This document shows positions 18,774 through 27,348 of a stretch of 64,000 nt of DNA, piece after piece; position 1 is the first letter of the stretch; each line of letters starts with the position of its first letter. A model generated the notes under the pieces. That model did no database searches. It worked only from the letters and a program-made list of their open reading frames with translations, and had not been told where the DNA came from. Location: contig NZ_CP011390.1 of assembly GCF_001644645.1 (NCBI RefSeq), positions 5,039,501 through 5,103,500 of the forward strand, given 5' to 3'. This DNA is from Flavisolibacter tropicus (GTDB taxonomy: Bacteria > Bacteroidota > Bacteroidia > Chitinophagales > Chitinophagaceae). The translations under genes were made by a program, and so were the position numbers.

Positions 18774-19862
18774 ATGGCTAATCAAGTGCAAAAGACGAAG
18801 AGCTGGAAGACCCGCTTGTTGAACGCAGTGGGTCTAACCGATGAAGTAACAATAAAAGTATACCACGGCTACGGACATGAAGAAAGTATAAGCCTGTACG
18901 GGCATGTGCTACGCGTGGGGCCTAAGCCCCGCAAGCGCTATAACCAAACATTTTTAGGCAATACGGCCTCGCTACTAAGGTTATTTATTGTAAAGCCTTT
19001 GGGAAATGTGAAAGTGCAGACCGAATGGGAGGGAAAAGTGATTACCACTAAAACGGATACGGATGGCTTCTTTCACCTTGAGTGGAAAGATGAGCCGCCT
19101 CTTGAGGCAGGATGGCATGAGATGACTGTGCGCTTAGTTGATCACCCTGAAAAAGCAGAGGGTAGAGGTGCTCTTTATATTCCACACGATACGCAATATG
19201 GATTTATCTCTGATATTGATGATACGTTTTTGATCTCGCATTCATCCAACCTGCGAAAGCGGTTGTATGTACTCTTTACTCAAAATGCCTGGACGCGTCA
19301 GCCGTTTGAAGGTGTAGTAAAACATTATGAGTTGTTGGCAAAAGGGAATACAACGCCAGATACGCCAAATCCTTTTTTCTTTGTCAGTAGTAGCGAATGG
19401 AACCTGTACGATTTTCTATTAGAGTTTACTACGCGCAATGGTGTGCCGCGTGGTATTTTCTTACTCAATGTGATGAAACGTTTTTCCCAACTATTAAAAA
19501 CCGGGCAAAACAATCATCAAACAAAGTTTACCCGTATAGTCCGAATACTTAAGACATATCCACACCAGCGGTTTGTACTCCTTGGCGATAGCTCGCAGCA
19601 TGATCCCTACATCTATCAGGATATTGTAAAACACTTTGGTCAACAAATAAAAGCAGTGTATATACGCGATGTGTATAGGAAAAATCAAGCTAAGGCCCGG
19701 GATGTATTATATAAAATAGAGAGTGCTGGTGTGCCATGTTGCTTTTTCAGTCATAGCCATGAAGCTATTGAGCACTCGAAAAAGATTGGTCTGATACAAG
19801 AAACAGAGCTCATAGAAGCTCATGAAGAACCTGGAACGGATAATTCTAAATCTCAAATCTGA
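18774..19862 (+). CDS. App1-type phosphatidate phosphatase (DUF2183)
   Basis: A 362-residue protein with the App1 catalytic domain. SDIDDTFL gives the HAD-type DxDxT motif at about residues 147-151. It is followed by FFFVSSSEWNLYDFL, then RFVLLGDSSQHDPYIY and AVYIRDV, all characteristic of the family. The N-terminal half has a beta-rich segment (TDTDGFFHLEW) usual in bacterial members. The family dephosphorylates phosphatidic acid to diacylglycerol. An in-frame GTG nine codons upstream was set aside in favour of the ATG at 18774. It is divergent from the lipid kinase gene across 62 bases. Confidence 0.88.
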   Translation: MANQVQKTKSWKTRLLNAVGLTDEVTIKVYHGYGHEESISLYGHVLRVGPKPRKRYNQTFLGNTASLLRLFIVKPLGNVKVQTEWEGKVITTKTDTDGFFHLEWKDEPPLEAGWHEMTVRLVDHPEKAEGRGALYIPHDTQYGFISDIDDTFLISHSSNLRKRLYVLFTQNAWTRQPFEGVVKHYELLAKGNTTPDTPNPFFFVSSSEWNLYDFLLEFTTRNGVPRGIFLLNVMKRFSQLLKTGQNNHQTKFTRIVRILKTYPHQRFVLLGDSSQHDPYIYQDIVKHFGQQIKAVYIRDVYRKNQAKARDVLYKIESAGVPCCFFSHSHEAIEHSKKIGLIQETELIEAHEEPGTDNSKSQI

Positions 19863-19885
19863 AATCTTAAATCCGAAATTATTTG
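19846..19885. repeat. Short AAATCT-type tandem words at the end of the App1 gene
   Basis: Five imperfect copies of AAATCT/AAATCC spaced 8-9 nt apart cover the end of the coding region and the start of the spacer. It is the same style of word array as in other spacers of this window. Confidence 0.55.
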
Positions 19886-19937
19886 TGGCACAACATTTTC
19901 GCAGATTTAGATATTCCTCATTATTCAATTAACGGTT

Positions 19938-20441
19938 ATGGAAAAAAGTTTGCAGAATGAAGAAGCGTTGAAGAAGTTTAAGAAACTGGTGCAGGAAGTG
20001 AATGTTTGCATGTTTATTACCAACAATCAAACGGAACATGAACATACCCGGCCCATGGCAACTATCGATGTAGAGGATAACGGTACGCTTTGGTTTTTTA
20101 CTGATATACGATCTATAAAAGTAGAAGAGGTAACATCCGATCATCAGGTTCATTTGACATATGCTCATCCGGGAAAAGTCAGTTACCTGGATGTGAAGGG
20201 GACTGGTTCCAGTGTTACCGACCGCGATCTCATGCGGGCAAAATGGTCGCCAGTGGTAAGAGCTTATTTCCCCAATGGTGTAGATGATCCCAACCTGGCG
20301 TTGCTCAAAGTGAAACCGCAATCTGTTTATTACTGGGAAAGTGAAACCGGTAAGATGGTACAGTTTTTTAAAATGGCTGTAGCAGCCGTAACCGGCAAGC
20401 CTAATATTGCAGAAGGTGCGGAAGGTAAATTAGCATTGTAG
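19938..20441 (+). CDS. Pyridoxamine-5'-phosphate-oxidase-fold general stress protein
   Basis: A 167-residue split-barrel flavin-binding protein of the general stress protein 26 type. It has a central RPMATIDVEDNGTLWFFTDI strand pair, then HVTYAHPGKVSYLDVKGTG-like strands and the AYFPNGVDDP loop near residue 112. These proteins bind FMN or related cofactors; the reaction is usually unknown. It is followed by its own terminator, so it forms a single-gene unit next to other stress genes. Confidence 0.88.
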   Translation: MEKSLQNEEALKKFKKLVQEVNVCMFITNNQTEHEHTRPMATIDVEDNGTLWFFTDIRSIKVEEVTSDHQVHLTYAHPGKVSYLDVKGTGSSVTDRDLMRAKWSPVVRAYFPNGVDDPNLALLKVKPQSVYYWESETGKMVQFFKMAVAAVTGKPNIAEGAEGKLAL

Positions 20442-20461
20442 AACAATTAGCGTACAATAAG

Positions 20462-20500
20462 AAAGTGGTGTTTCACATAGTGGCACCACTTTTTCTTTTT
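20462..20500 (+). terminator. Terminator of the PPOX-fold gene
   Basis: A 9-bp stem (AAAGTGGTG with CACCACTTT) and 13-nt loop are followed by TTCTTTTT. It lies 20 nt past the stop codon and overlaps the 5' extension of the next reading frame, which argues against a start at 20465 for that gene. Confidence 0.8.
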
Positions 20501-20506
20501 AGGGGT

Positions 20507-21124
20507 ATGAAAAAGCGGAAAGCAGATGATCTGATACCGGAGCAGCATACCGGAAGTGAGAGTAATACAGAGGCTGAAGTGCTGTTCTCTACTGAACAGG
20601 ACGCTCAACAGTTTTTTGAAGTGGCTTGCCAGCGGCTGGTCAATGTTAACGAATGGCATCAACTGGCTGGCACAGGCTCTACAGAATTTATTCTTTGTGA
20701 TTCACAAGGCCATGAATTGGCACGTACCGCCCAACAAGGCGATTATTTAAAAATTGATATTCCAGGGCCGGGTACAGCAACCGGTGATGGGTATGATTGG
20801 GTACAGATAGAAGCAATCGAGAGAATTGAAAGCCCGGAAGAAGAAGCGTTAGTGATACGTGTACGACCAGCCTCCAACCCGCATAATAGCAAGGAAGACA
20901 CTGCTCATTTTTTTACAGAAGAAGCGACCTCCAGCTTTATGGTAAGAAGACAAGGCTTAAAAGTAAAGGCCGAGGTGCATGGGCGAAATGAAAAGCCAAA
21001 TACAAAAGCAGAAGCCATAGTAGACAAAGCACGAAATGCAGCAGTGGCTACCGGAGCTATTACTGCCTTTTCTAAACTGCAATGGACAAAATTGGTCAAT
21101 GGGCTGGTAAAGTTGGATCCGTAA
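20507..21124 (+). CDS. Conserved hypothetical protein
   Basis: A 205-residue soluble protein with no recognised domain. The ATG at 20507 is preferred because an upstream in-frame ATG at 20465 lies within the terminator of the preceding gene; AGGGG lies just before the chosen start. The sequence is acidic in the first half (SESNTEAEVLFSTEQDAQQFFEVACQRLV) and basic at the end. The middle looks beta-rich (FILCDSQGHELARTAQQGDYLKIDIPGPG is one such stretch, split by turns), which suggests a small beta-domain. Function unknown. Confidence 0.7.
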   Translation: MKKRKADDLIPEQHTGSESNTEAEVLFSTEQDAQQFFEVACQRLVNVNEWHQLAGTGSTEFILCDSQGHELARTAQQGDYLKIDIPGPGTATGDGYDWVQIEAIERIESPEEEALVIRVRPASNPHNSKEDTAHFFTEEATSSFMVRRQGLKVKAEVHGRNEKPNTKAEAIVDKARNAAVATGAITAFSKLQWTKLVNGLVKLDP

Positions 21125-21141
21125 AAGGGCAGCGTAGCTTC

Positions 21142-21651
21142 TTAGTGTTGCAGGAGCCATGTGATTTGGGCCAAATGGTGATCATCGTGTTCGGCTATAA
21201 AGTAAGCTAGGTCAACGGCCTTCATGGGTCGTTTTAAGCGAGGGTGAAAAGGCGCCATTTCCAGATCGGCATCAGATAAAGACCGGAAGCTGGCGACTAG
21301 CTTTGAACGTTCTTGTCGAAATGCTTCCAATAGCTCGTCAAAAGACTTGTCATCATGATGGGCTTCCTGGGTTTTCCGGTTTCCCATGTCGGCGGCTACC
21401 AGTTCTGGCAGTCCTGCCTTTAGTTGTTCAATACGCGTTTGGCCTAGCCACTCCAAGTCAATCAGGTGGCCAATTTCTTGCTTAACCGACCATTTATCTG
21501 GTAAGGGCTTGTTATTGATGGGGCCTTTATGCGAACGGATCTTTTCCTCCAGTCTTGCAGGTGTACCTTCTAGTCGTTCTATAATATCTGGTAGCAATCC
21601 GCTGTCTTCTATTGTATGGAAGGTTCTATTTAGCCAAAGTGTTCTTTTCAT
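21142..21651 (-). CDS. DinB family protein
   Basis: A 169-residue four-helix protein of the DinB/YfiT superfamily. The metal-site histidines are visible in QEIGHLIDLEW (about residue 62) and AEHDDHHLAQI (about 154-160). WSVKQEIGHL is the usual motif of the damage-inducible DinB-like group. Some relatives are thiol-dependent transferases; the reaction here is unknown. It lies 11 nt downstream of a membrane-protein gene on the same strand and may be cotranscribed with it. Confidence 0.85.
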   Translation of the reverse strand: MKRTLWLNRTFHTIEDSGLLPDIIERLEGTPARLEEKIRSHKGPINNKPLPDKWSVKQEIGHLIDLEWLGQTRIEQLKAGLPELVAADMGNRKTQEAHHDDKSFDELLEAFRQERSKLVASFRSLSDADLEMAPFHPRLKRPMKAVDLAYFIAEHDDHHLAQITWLLQH

Positions 21652-21662
21652 GAATACTGCTT

Positions 21663-22682
21663 TTATACGTTTTGTTTGGTAGCGTAAGTATCAATAGCAT
21701 TCAAAAACGCATCATGCTGGTCAATGTTTACTAAAACAACTTTAGCAGGTTTCTCTATGCCAAAGGCTTTTGTAATTGTAATGGGAGTTTTCAGGTAAAT
21801 GGCAATATTGTGATTTTCCAATCCTTTTATAAGAGCTAGTTTATGTGCGCCATTATCGTTTACCGATTTCTTCGTGGATGTTACTTTTTCAATTTGGGTA
21901 AGCGGAATATATGCTTCGCCTCCCATAAGGCCATTGCGTATGGTCAAACTGGTAGAACTTAATACGACAGGTCTTGCTTTAACGGCGCAAATATGTCCAT
22001 ACAACTGGATACAGGAATAGGCGCTAAGGCCAGTTATTATCCAGGCAGCAGTTGGATTCCAAAGAGTAAACAAAAAGCGCATGCCCACAGTTTCAATAAC
22101 AAACAAGCTTAAAAAGGTGCCTAGGATGAGCAGTATGCCGTTTGTTTTGTAAATACTAAATGTATGGTAGCCATCTGGCTTTGATCGTTTACTGAAAAAG
22201 GCATAATAGAATACAGCCAATTCTCCCGCCAGTATATGAGCCGCTTTTTTATGTCGGGTAACGGTGAATAAAGCATCTTTTGCCTGCGTAAACCAATCAG
22301 AAGCAAGCGGTTGTTCCTTTTTTTGCCTGGCTCGCCAAAGTTTATACAAAACAAAACCAATGAGACTTGTTTCAATAACGGGTGATACCCACGTTTTTAG
22401 AAAGTTAAAGAGGTTGCTTTGTTCCTTAGATATCAGAAGACCTGTTGTGAATATGCCAATCAGGAATACACGGAAAGTAGAAGCTTTTGCTGCGGTGGTC
22501 CTTCGAATAGTAAGAAAATAGAGTAGAGGCGCTATCAAACAAAGGTCTATTGTAATGGCTGGGCTTATCAAATCATGCCTTTCTTTAAATGCTGAACTCA
22601 ATGTAATACATACACAGCAAGTAAGAATAATTGCTGGAAGCCCCAGTGCTATAGTCCATTTCGGTTGCGAGAGTGTCTTCAT
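21663..22682 (-). CDS. Integral membrane protein with C-terminal PH-like domain
   Basis: A 339-residue protein with about six to seven membrane helices in its first 230 residues. A soluble tail of about 100 residues follows, with the strand pattern of bacterial PH-like domains (VVLSSTSLTIRNG, YIPLTQIEKV, KLALIKGLENHNIAIYL). No enzyme motif is visible. It is cotranscribed with dinB by position. Function unknown; it could be a membrane sensor or scaffold. Confidence 0.65.
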   Translation of the reverse strand: MKTLSQPKWTIALGLPAIILTCCVCITLSSAFKERHDLISPAITIDLCLIAPLLYFLTIRRTTAAKASTFRVFLIGIFTTGLLISKEQSNLFNFLKTWVSPVIETSLIGFVLYKLWRARQKKEQPLASDWFTQAKDALFTVTRHKKAAHILAGELAVFYYAFFSKRSKPDGYHTFSIYKTNGILLILGTFLSLFVIETVGMRFLFTLWNPTAAWIITGLSAYSCIQLYGHICAVKARPVVLSSTSLTIRNGLMGGEAYIPLTQIEKVTSTKKSVNDNGAHKLALIKGLENHNIAIYLKTPITITKAFGIEKPAKVVLVNIDQHDAFLNAIDTYATKQNV

Positions 22683-22897
22683 ATACTTGAGTTAAGCAAT
22701 TATAAAAAGAACAGTTATTTCCCGGTTAGGTCAATATTAAGGTACTATCTATTTTAGGACTGACGCCACAGATCTTGTTTCATGTGTAGCTATTGGAAGG
22801 TCAATTGAGGAAAAGGCGGATGAATCTGAATTTTGGGGTAATAGTTCTATCGCTGATTCATATTCGAAAATATCTTTTCTTTGAAGCGTTAATTAAT

Positions 22898-23497
22898 ATG
22901 AGTCAGGATAAGAAACGAGATGCAATTATAGAAGCAGCCTTAAAACGCTTCGCCCATTTTGGTGTGGCTAAGACCACTATGACCGAGATCGGTAATGATC
23001 TCTCGCTTTCCAAAGCCTCGCTGTATTACTACTTCCCAGATAAATTAAGCCTGTATGCTGCTGTATTAAAGCATATTTCAGAAGCTACTGAAAAGAAAGA
23101 CGAGGCGATTATTACAAGCAAAGAAATTCCACTGGAAGCCATTCATACCTACCTGGATATCCGAACCGACTTTATTATTAAGTATCACAACATACTGGAG
23201 TATTTAAAGACGTATACCCCGTTGACCATGCCTCCTGAGCTACAAGAGTTGTTTTCTTATTTTTATAGCCGTGAGTTGAGTCGTATTACGGCTATTATAG
23301 AAAAAGGCAAACAGCAAAGCGTTTTTCATATTTCAGATTCCCGAAAAACGGCCGAGCTATTCTTTGACTTCTTGGAAGGCTTCCGGTATTCCTTTATAAC
23401 ACGCAGTGGCAATTTCTTCCCCGACAAAAAGCAATTCCTGACCATCTTAAAAAAGGAAAAGGAGTTTGCTAGTATCTTTTTTAAAGGCCTTTCTTAA
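22898..23497 (+). CDS. TetR/AcrR family transcriptional regulator (first of three)
   Basis: A 199-residue repressor-type regulator. The N-terminal helix-turn-helix reads FGVAKTTMTEIGNDLSLSKASLYYYFPDKLSLY; the remainder is the all-helical ligand and dimer domain. The ATG at 22898 is chosen because the in-frame TTG 35 codons upstream would add an unrelated segment. It is the first of three consecutive TetR genes upstream of a tripartite efflux operon. It most likely represses itself or the pump in response to a toxic compound (inference). Confidence 0.92.
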   Translation: MSQDKKRDAIIEAALKRFAHFGVAKTTMTEIGNDLSLSKASLYYYFPDKLSLYAAVLKHISEATEKKDEAIITSKEIPLEAIHTYLDIRTDFIIKYHNILEYLKTYTPLTMPPELQELFSYFYSRELSRITAIIEKGKQQSVFHISDSRKTAELFFDFLEGFRYSFITRSGNFFPDKKQFLTILKKEKEFASIFFKGLS

Positions 23498-23554
23498 CAG
23501 CCATCAACTTTTAACATTTTAAAATCCCTTAAAAATTAGGGATAATTCTTTTTG

Positions 23555-23611
23555 TTATACTTTTGACTTTTAAAGCAAAAAAGTCAAATAGTCAAAAAGT
23601 CAAAAGTATAA
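23555..23611 (+). promoter_or_regulatory. 17-bp inverted repeat abutting the start of the second TetR gene
   Basis: The arms at 23555-23571 (TTATACTTTTGACTTTT) and 23595-23611 are perfectly complementary, and the right arm ends on the base before the ATG. The left arm contains TACTTTTG, a match to the TAnnTTTG -7 box. The stretch also holds three AGTCAAA direct repeats. It is probably an operator for one of the neighbouring TetR proteins, overlapping promoter and translation start. Confidence 0.6.
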
Positions 23612-24217
23612 ATGAAGGCAGAAGGAATAGAGAGACAGGAGCACATACTGGAAGCCGCAATCCGGCGCTTCTCTCACTTTGGAATTCATAAAACAACGCT
23701 AACCGAGGTAGCAGACGACCTGTCTATAAGTAAGCAGGCGCTGCATTATTATTTCGCGGATAAGCAAAGTTTAATTGCGGCTGTTCAGGACAAAATCACA
23801 ACCGATTATCTCAATGGCATTGCTAAAACACTTGAAGCGGCAGGTTCAACGGAAAATGCATTGGTAAAGTTGATCGATGTTAAAAAAGACTTCTTTGAAA
23901 AATACTTTATGCTGGCTTCTCAGTTTAGAGGTACAGATAGTAATTGTATAAATGCAGATAAAAAGATCGAAGAGGTTAAACAGAAATTAATAGAGGAGGA
24001 GAAAAGTTTATTGGCAGCGTTGTTTCAAAAAGGAATTGCATCAGGCGAATTGAAAATAGTAGACTCCGTCAAAACAGCCGGTTTGTTACTAGACACACTT
24101 ACCGCATTTACCTACTGTATCAGTGCTAAAAGCCTGCCGGAACCAAAAGATTTCAAGGATCTCTACCGAAAACAAAAGGAAGTAATGCAACTTTTTTACA
24201 ACGGTTTAAAAAGCTAG
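23612..24217 (+). CDS. TetR/AcrR family transcriptional regulator (second of three)
   Basis: A 201-residue regulator with helix-turn-helix FGIHKTTLTEVADDLSISKQALHYYFADKQSL. It closely resembles the first TetR protein in this domain (RFSHFGI against RFAHFGV; DDLSISK against NDLSLSK), so the two are paralogues by duplication. The effector domain differs. It is followed after 3 nt by the third TetR gene, so it starts the regulator-pump transcription unit. A perfect inverted repeat directly precedes its ATG. Confidence 0.92.
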   Translation: MKAEGIERQEHILEAAIRRFSHFGIHKTTLTEVADDLSISKQALHYYFADKQSLIAAVQDKITTDYLNGIAKTLEAAGSTENALVKLIDVKKDFFEKYFMLASQFRGTDSNCINADKKIEEVKQKLIEEEKSLLAALFQKGIASGELKIVDSVKTAGLLLDTLTAFTYCISAKSLPEPKDFKDLYRKQKEVMQLFYNGLKS

Positions 24218-24220
24218 GCA

Positions 24221-24844
24221 ATGGGAGAAGTGGTGTTACAAAAAGCAAAAGAGTTGTTTTTCACCTACGGGTTGAAAAGCATTTCCATGGACGACCTGGC
24301 CAAACAAGCCGGTGTTTCCAAGAAAACCATTTACCAAGCCGTAGCCGACAAACAAGAGTTAGTCGGGAAAGTAGTGGATGATTTAATCCAATGTCATCAG
24401 GCTACATTGACTACCAGTTGCACATCATCTGCCAATGCCATTGAAGAAGTGATCAATCTCTCTTGTGTGCCTTTTGACACATTAGCCGCCATCAATATCA
24501 ACTTCTTCTACGAGTTGGAAAAGTTCTTTCCTGTAGAATGGAAAAAGCTGATAGCGCACAAGCAGAAAACCATGCAGCCTACCATTATTAAAAACCTGGA
24601 AAGAGGAATGGCTGAAGGTCTTTATCGTGAAGATTTAAATAGTGCTTTTACAGCTGCTATTCGATTACAGCAAATTTCAACCGCTTTGAATCCTTCTGAT
24701 TTTAATGAAAAGAAAATGGATACAAGGCAACTGATGAACGACCTGACTCTCTTCTATCTACATAGCATTACAACAACAAAAGGAAAACGAATTTTTACTA
24801 AATACCTAAATCTCAATAATGAAAACAAATCCATTCAAGCATAA
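24221..24844 (+). CDS. TetR/AcrR family transcriptional regulator (third of three)
   Basis: A 207-residue regulator with helix-turn-helix YGLKSISMDDLAKQAGVSKKTIYQAVADKQEL. It is more distant from the other two and of the type commonly found directly before RND pumps in Bacteroidota. Its last 26 bases overlap the start of the TolC-family gene, a strong sign of cotranscription and translational coupling. It is the likeliest direct regulator of the pump. Confidence 0.92.
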   Translation: MGEVVLQKAKELFFTYGLKSISMDDLAKQAGVSKKTIYQAVADKQELVGKVVDDLIQCHQATLTTSCTSSANAIEEVINLSCVPFDTLAAININFFYELEKFFPVEWKKLIAHKQKTMQPTIIKNLERGMAEGLYREDLNSAFTAAIRLQQISTALNPSDFNEKKMDTRQLMNDLTLFYLHSITTTKGKRIFTKYLNLNNENKSIQA

Positions 24845-26213
24845 ATCCCAACTGTTTTTACAGCGAGGGGTGTTGCTGATCGCTGTCTTATTCAGCTTTG
24901 TAGGGATGCAGGCGCAAGAGCCGGTGCAGTTGAATCTGAAGGATGCAGTGAATTATGCTGTTAAAGCAAACCAAAATGCCAAAAAAGCCCGTTTGGATGA
25001 AGAGAACAGTCAGTACAAAATAGATGAAGTACGTGCGCGGGCACTGCCTCAGATCAATGGTTCTGCTGCTATAGTGCATAATCCGTTATTACAAATGAGT
25101 GCACTACCCAACATCTTTGGACCGAATCCAAACCCGAATGAAACCATATTGGTGGCCTTTGGTCAAAAATGGAATGCGAATGCAGGTGTTTCTTTAAACC
25201 AGGCATTGTTTGATAAATCGGTATTAACTGGTTTGAGTGCAGCAAAGGCTACACAGGAGTTTTACAAGTTAAGTGCTCAATTGACAGAAGATCAGGTGAT
25301 TGAACAAGTGGCTACCAACTACTACCAGGTATTGGTACAACGCCAACAGGTAGGTGTGTTGGATTCTACCATCAGGAACACCAGGCGCGTGCAAAGCATC
25401 TTGGAAAGTCAATATAAAAATGGGTTGGCTAAGAAAATAGATATAGACCGTATTACGGTAAATATCTCCAACTTGAATAGCCAACGCCAACAATTGTTGA
25501 ATACATTGGCTTTGTTGGAAAACCAATTGAAGTTCTACATGGGAATGCCAATACAAACACCCATTAGTATTCCAAATGCTGATATAGAAGCAATTCAACC
25601 AAAGGCTGTAGCAAAAAACGATTCGGTAAATGTGGAAAGCCGACTGGAGTACCAGTTGTTGAAGCAACAAGAAGAGTTATTGACGCTGCAGAAAGAAGCG
25701 TACAAGTCGGAATATTATCCAAGTCTTTCTCTGTCCAGCAACTACTCCTATCAAGGTACAGGCAATAAGCTACCTGTATTAAAAGGAGAAAAGCAAGGCG
25801 TGAATTGGTTTGATGCCGCATCTGTAAGTCTGAACCTGCGTGTGCCCATCTTTAATGGTGGTGCTACAAAGGCACGCATTAAGCAGGCCGATGTAAGTAT
25901 CAAGAAGTTGAATGAAGATATCAATAACACCACGTTGGCATTGAACCTGGCATTTGAAAATGCCAAGACACAGATCAACAATAGTATTATCACACTGAAT
26001 AGTCAGCAGGAAAACGCACGCCTGGCCCAGGAGGTTTACTTCAATACACAGAACAACTACAACAATGGTTTGGCTACATTAACCGACCTGTTGAACGCAG
26101 AAACTTCATTAACGCAAGCTCAGAACAGTTATTCTTCTGCCTTGTTGAATTACAAGGTGGCAGAGATTCAATTAATAAAAAGTCAAGGACAATTAAAATC
26201 GCTATTAAACTAA
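24819..26213 (+). CDS. TolC family outer-membrane efflux channel
   Basis: A 464-residue outer-membrane factor. A signal peptide ends near GMQAQEP, followed by two repeats of the OEP domain with long coiled-coil helices (LNLKDAVNYAVKANQNAKKARLDEEN at the start of repeat 1). Repeat 2 ends in LATLTDLLNAETSLTQAQNSY, typical of the family. It forms the exit duct of a tripartite pump. It overlaps the third TetR gene by 26 nt and is followed by the adaptor gene after 16 nt. Confidence 0.95.
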   Translation: MKTNPFKHKSQLFLQRGVLLIAVLFSFVGMQAQEPVQLNLKDAVNYAVKANQNAKKARLDEENSQYKIDEVRARALPQINGSAAIVHNPLLQMSALPNIFGPNPNPNETILVAFGQKWNANAGVSLNQALFDKSVLTGLSAAKATQEFYKLSAQLTEDQVIEQVATNYYQVLVQRQQVGVLDSTIRNTRRVQSILESQYKNGLAKKIDIDRITVNISNLNSQRQQLLNTLALLENQLKFYMGMPIQTPISIPNADIEAIQPKAVAKNDSVNVESRLEYQLLKQQEELLTLQKEAYKSEYYPSLSLSSNYSYQGTGNKLPVLKGEKQGVNWFDAASVSLNLRVPIFNGGATKARIKQADVSIKKLNEDINNTTLALNLAFENAKTQINNSIITLNSQQENARLAQEVYFNTQNNYNNGLATLTDLLNAETSLTQAQNSYSSALLNYKVAEIQLIKSQGQLKSLLN

Positions 26214-26229
26214 ATCAAGAAGCATAACA

Positions 26230-27309
26230 ATGAGAAAGAAATCAATAATAAGAGCACTGTTAACAATTGTTATACTGGTAGGTGTTGTCGGATTGATCGG
26301 ATGGGTGTTGACCAATAACAAAAAGAAGAATGAAGCAAAGACGGCATTAGTAGCGCAAGCAGCTTCCGGTGAAGTAGCCGTACGGGTTACTCCTGTTAAA
26401 AAAGAAGCGTTAGCTGCCAACTTTGGTGCTAACGGAAACTTTGTCCCTGCTCAGCAAATGAATTTTGCTTCTGAAAACTCCGGTCGCGTTACCCGCGTAT
26501 TGGTAGATGAGGGCAGCTATGTACACAAAGGACAAACCCTGGCTATCATTAAAACCGATGCGTTGAATATTGACCTGGAAAGTGCACAGGCCTCTTACCA
26601 AAATGCCGCACGTGACAAGCAACGTTTTGAAAATGCTTTTCAAACAGGTGGCGTTACCCAACAACAATTGGATCAGGCCAAACTGGCATTGGAGCAGGCA
26701 GAAGCAAGAGTGTCACAGGCGCGTATTCGTGTAAGTGATGCCAATATCAAATCGTCTATCAATGGTATTGTTAATAAGCGTTATATCGAGCCAGGTGCTG
26801 TGGTAAACCCAGGAACTCAATTGTTTGAGTTGGTTGATGTGTCTCGCTTAAAGTTAAACATCACGGTAAATGAATCACAGGTAGCCAACCTGAAGCTGGG
26901 AGATAAGGTAGATGTGAAAGCAAGCGTGTATCCCGACTTGAACTTTGGTGGCACTATTACATTTATTGCGCCTAAATCTGATGCTTCTTTGAACTTCCCT
27001 GTTGAAATAGAGATTGCCAGCAATCCGGGAAATAAATTGAAAGCGGGTATGTATGGAACGGCCTTATTCAATTTTGAAAATGCAGCTCCTATTACTGTGG
27101 TACCTCGTGCAGCCTTTGTAGGTAGTGTAAGCTCAAACCAGGTGTTTGTATTGGATAATGGAAATGTAGCCAAGCTGCGCAATGTAGTAGCAGGTCGTGT
27201 GTTAGGCGATAAGGTAGAAATATTACAAGGCCTGAATGAAGGTGAGACTGTAATAATCAGTGGTCAGATCAACCTGACTGATGGTAGCAAGGTTGCTCCA
27301 TTAAAATAA
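26230..27309 (+). CDS. RND efflux periplasmic adaptor (membrane-fusion protein)
   Basis: A 359-residue adaptor with an N-terminal membrane anchor (about residues 7-26). The first lipoyl half-motif is VDEGSYVHKGQTLAIIKTDA, followed by a helical hairpin with alternating Q/A residues and the second half INGIVNKRYIEPGAVVNPG. The beta-barrel and membrane-proximal domains end in GLNEGETVIISGQ. It bridges pump and channel in the periplasm and lies between the tolC-like and RND genes. Confidence 0.95.
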   Translation: MRKKSIIRALLTIVILVGVVGLIGWVLTNNKKKNEAKTALVAQAASGEVAVRVTPVKKEALAANFGANGNFVPAQQMNFASENSGRVTRVLVDEGSYVHKGQTLAIIKTDALNIDLESAQASYQNAARDKQRFENAFQTGGVTQQQLDQAKLALEQAEARVSQARIRVSDANIKSSINGIVNKRYIEPGAVVNPGTQLFELVDVSRLKLNITVNESQVANLKLGDKVDVKASVYPDLNFGGTITFIAPKSDASLNFPVEIEIASNPGNKLKAGMYGTALFNFENAAPITVVPRAAFVGSVSSNQVFVLDNGNVAKLRNVVAGRVLGDKVEILQGLNEGETVIISGQINLTDGSKVAPLK

Positions 27310-27348
27310 GAGATTGAGGCTGTAGGAATTCAAAATCAAAATGTAAAG

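Noticed and set aside
20465..20506. Upstream ATG as start of the 205-residue protein gene
   Set aside because: It lies in the hairpin of the preceding gene's terminator; the ATG at 20507 with AGGGG before it is better.
23524..23543. Small hairpin ATCCCT/AGGGAT as a terminator after the first TetR gene
   Set aside because: The stem is only 6 bp, and although TTTTT follows shortly after, pairing is weak. It was not listed as a feature.
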